64,000 nt of DNA, from NCBI RefSeq assembly GCF_000238375.3, contig NZ_AHBZ03000027.1:310001-374000 (forward strand), written 5' to 3'. This DNA comes from Pseudoalteromonas citrea (GTDB lineage: Bacteria > Pseudomonadota > Gammaproteobacteria > Enterobacterales > Alteromonadaceae). A program made the translations under genes and the position numbers. Below, one piece after another: positions 63,298 to 64,000 of the stretch; position 1 is the stretch's first letter; the number at the start of each line of letters is the position of its first letter. The notes under the pieces were generated by a model. The model did no database searches, was not told the origin of the DNA, and was given only the letters and a program-made list of their open reading frames with translations.

Positions 63298-64000
63298 TCA
63301 CCCAACCGCCAATTTCCCTGCCTCGTGCCACATGTCACTTGGCATGGGGTTCATCAATTCCCACGTGACATTCATTGGCTGGCTGCCGGTGTGGCTTTGG
63401 TATTTAACTTCGCCGTAGTTTACAAATCCCATTGTGCGGCCGTTTTCATCTTTACTTTGTTCTCGGACAAATAACAAAAAGGTTTTGCCTGCTTGTTGGT
63501 GTTCAATGTAGCTTAAGCCGCGGCCGTGTTCTGGGCGGGCGCTGTTTTGTGTTTGCCAATGAAACAATGTGGGACTCAGTGCATAGTCGTGATACAACGT
63601 GGTGGGCGAATAAGTTTTTTCGCACTTGTTAAGGGTAACAAATAGCAGTTCTAGATTTTGATTTTTAAATTCTAATACGCCTTCGCGCGCTGTCGATTTT
63701 TTATCAAATGTGTGTGCACCAAAGGCGGCGAGTATGTGTTGGCGCGTGTAGCGGCTATGTAATTTTATGGCGTGGTTGGGAAAACACGCTAAATCACTTT
63801 CTTGTTGGTGAATACGGTTTATTAAAAGCGTAATTACTTGTGCCAGTTCGTGCTGCAACATTGTGTGTTTAAGTGCTTTCAAGCCTTGATCTAAAGTGTT
63901 AAACCCTAAGCTTTTACCTGTATTATCCCAAAAGTTGTAATGAGCCATTAGCGCAAATTGTTGGTTTTGCGGTGTAGGCGAAAAGTTAAAATTGTTATTA
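63298..64000 (-). CDS. DUF3427 C-terminal part of a larger protein, probably a helicase-type gene (partial)
   Basis: The frame is open from the right edge of the window to a TAA at 63298, about 234 visible residues. The ATG at 63948 need not be the start, since no stop interrupts the 17 codons above it. The visible part matches DUF3427: YTRQHILAAFG, an REGVLEF strand, LLFVTLNKCEKTYSPTTLYHDYA, LFHWQTQNS, FLLFVREQ, and TWELMNPMP. DUF3427 usually ends large SF2 helicases, often with a PLD nuclease domain at the front, that occur in restriction- and defence-like loci. It converges on the HNH gene across an 88-bp gap. Confidence 0.8.
   Translation of the reverse strand, partial: NNNFNFSPTPQNQQFALMAHYNFWDNTGKSLGFNTLDQGLKALKHTMLQHELAQVITLLINRIHQQESDLACFPNHAIKLHSRYTRQHILAAFGAHTFDKKSTAREGVLEFKNQNLELLFVTLNKCEKTYSPTTLYHDYALSPTLFHWQTQNSARPEHGRGLSYIEHQQAGKTFLLFVREQSKDENGRTMGFVNYGEVKYQSHTGSQPMNVTWELMNPMPSDMWHEAGKLAVG

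Overview
The window looks like chromosome of a marine gammaproteobacterium of the Alteromonadales, most likely Pseudoalteromonas or a close relative. The basis is the gene mix, not a database match: TonB-dependent receptors of the long carbohydrate type, a four-gene chitinase/LPMO/protease cluster with CBM5/12 modules, secreted proteins with a rhombosortase-like C-terminal tail, chemoreceptors, GGDEF proteins, a LruC protein, and AT-rich intergenic DNA.

Layout. 0-4.7 kb: secreted M12B-like metalloprotease, small lipoprotein, GAF-GGDEF diguanylate cyclase. 4.7-13.7 kb: two paralogous TonB-dependent receptors, with a membrane-bound winged-helix/TolB-type regulator and a Sel1-TonB protein between them. 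14-30 kb: mostly housekeeping and sensory genes (ThrE exporter, HBM chemoreceptor, glycosyltransferase with LacI regulator, S9 peptidase, EamA transporter, a BMT5-like Rossmann protein with a zinc finger, a soluble CZB chemoreceptor, a GGDEF protein, a DUF3429 protein, ahpC-ahpF, a DM13 protein). 30.5-41 kb: chitin-degradation cluster of chitinase, LPMO, chitinase and M4 protease. Each of the four proteins carries two CBM5/12 modules, and the cluster ends at a strong terminator. 41-45.2 kb: response regulator, sensor kinase and a TonB receptor with a Fur-box-like site in front of it. 45.4-49 kb: CE2-like esterase, NfeD/SPFH pair, an orphan RiPP-like precursor peptide, nudB. 49-49.8 kb: a gap with two outward-pointing terminators that suggest small unannotated transcripts.

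52.3-61 kb is an accessory region filled with a palindromic repeat family. About 34 copies of the hairpin CCTGAC-gaag-GTCAGG occur in four blocks. One block is a 16-copy tandem array with a period of about 130 bp. A standalone GIY-YIG nuclease gene lies between two of the blocks. Between the blocks are an outer-membrane barrel gene, a lipoprotein-LruC pair, and a small operon behind a perfect 18-bp palindrome.

61.2-64 kb: a 16-bp-stem hairpin leads into three overlapping genes (a Cys-rich 50-residue peptide, a SAM methyltransferase, an HNH endonuclease). They face the C-terminal part of a DUF3427 protein that runs off the window. This end looks like a nuclease or defence-type locus. The best candidates for something undescribed are the GIY-YIG/palindrome family and the coupled peptide-methyltransferase-HNH operon.
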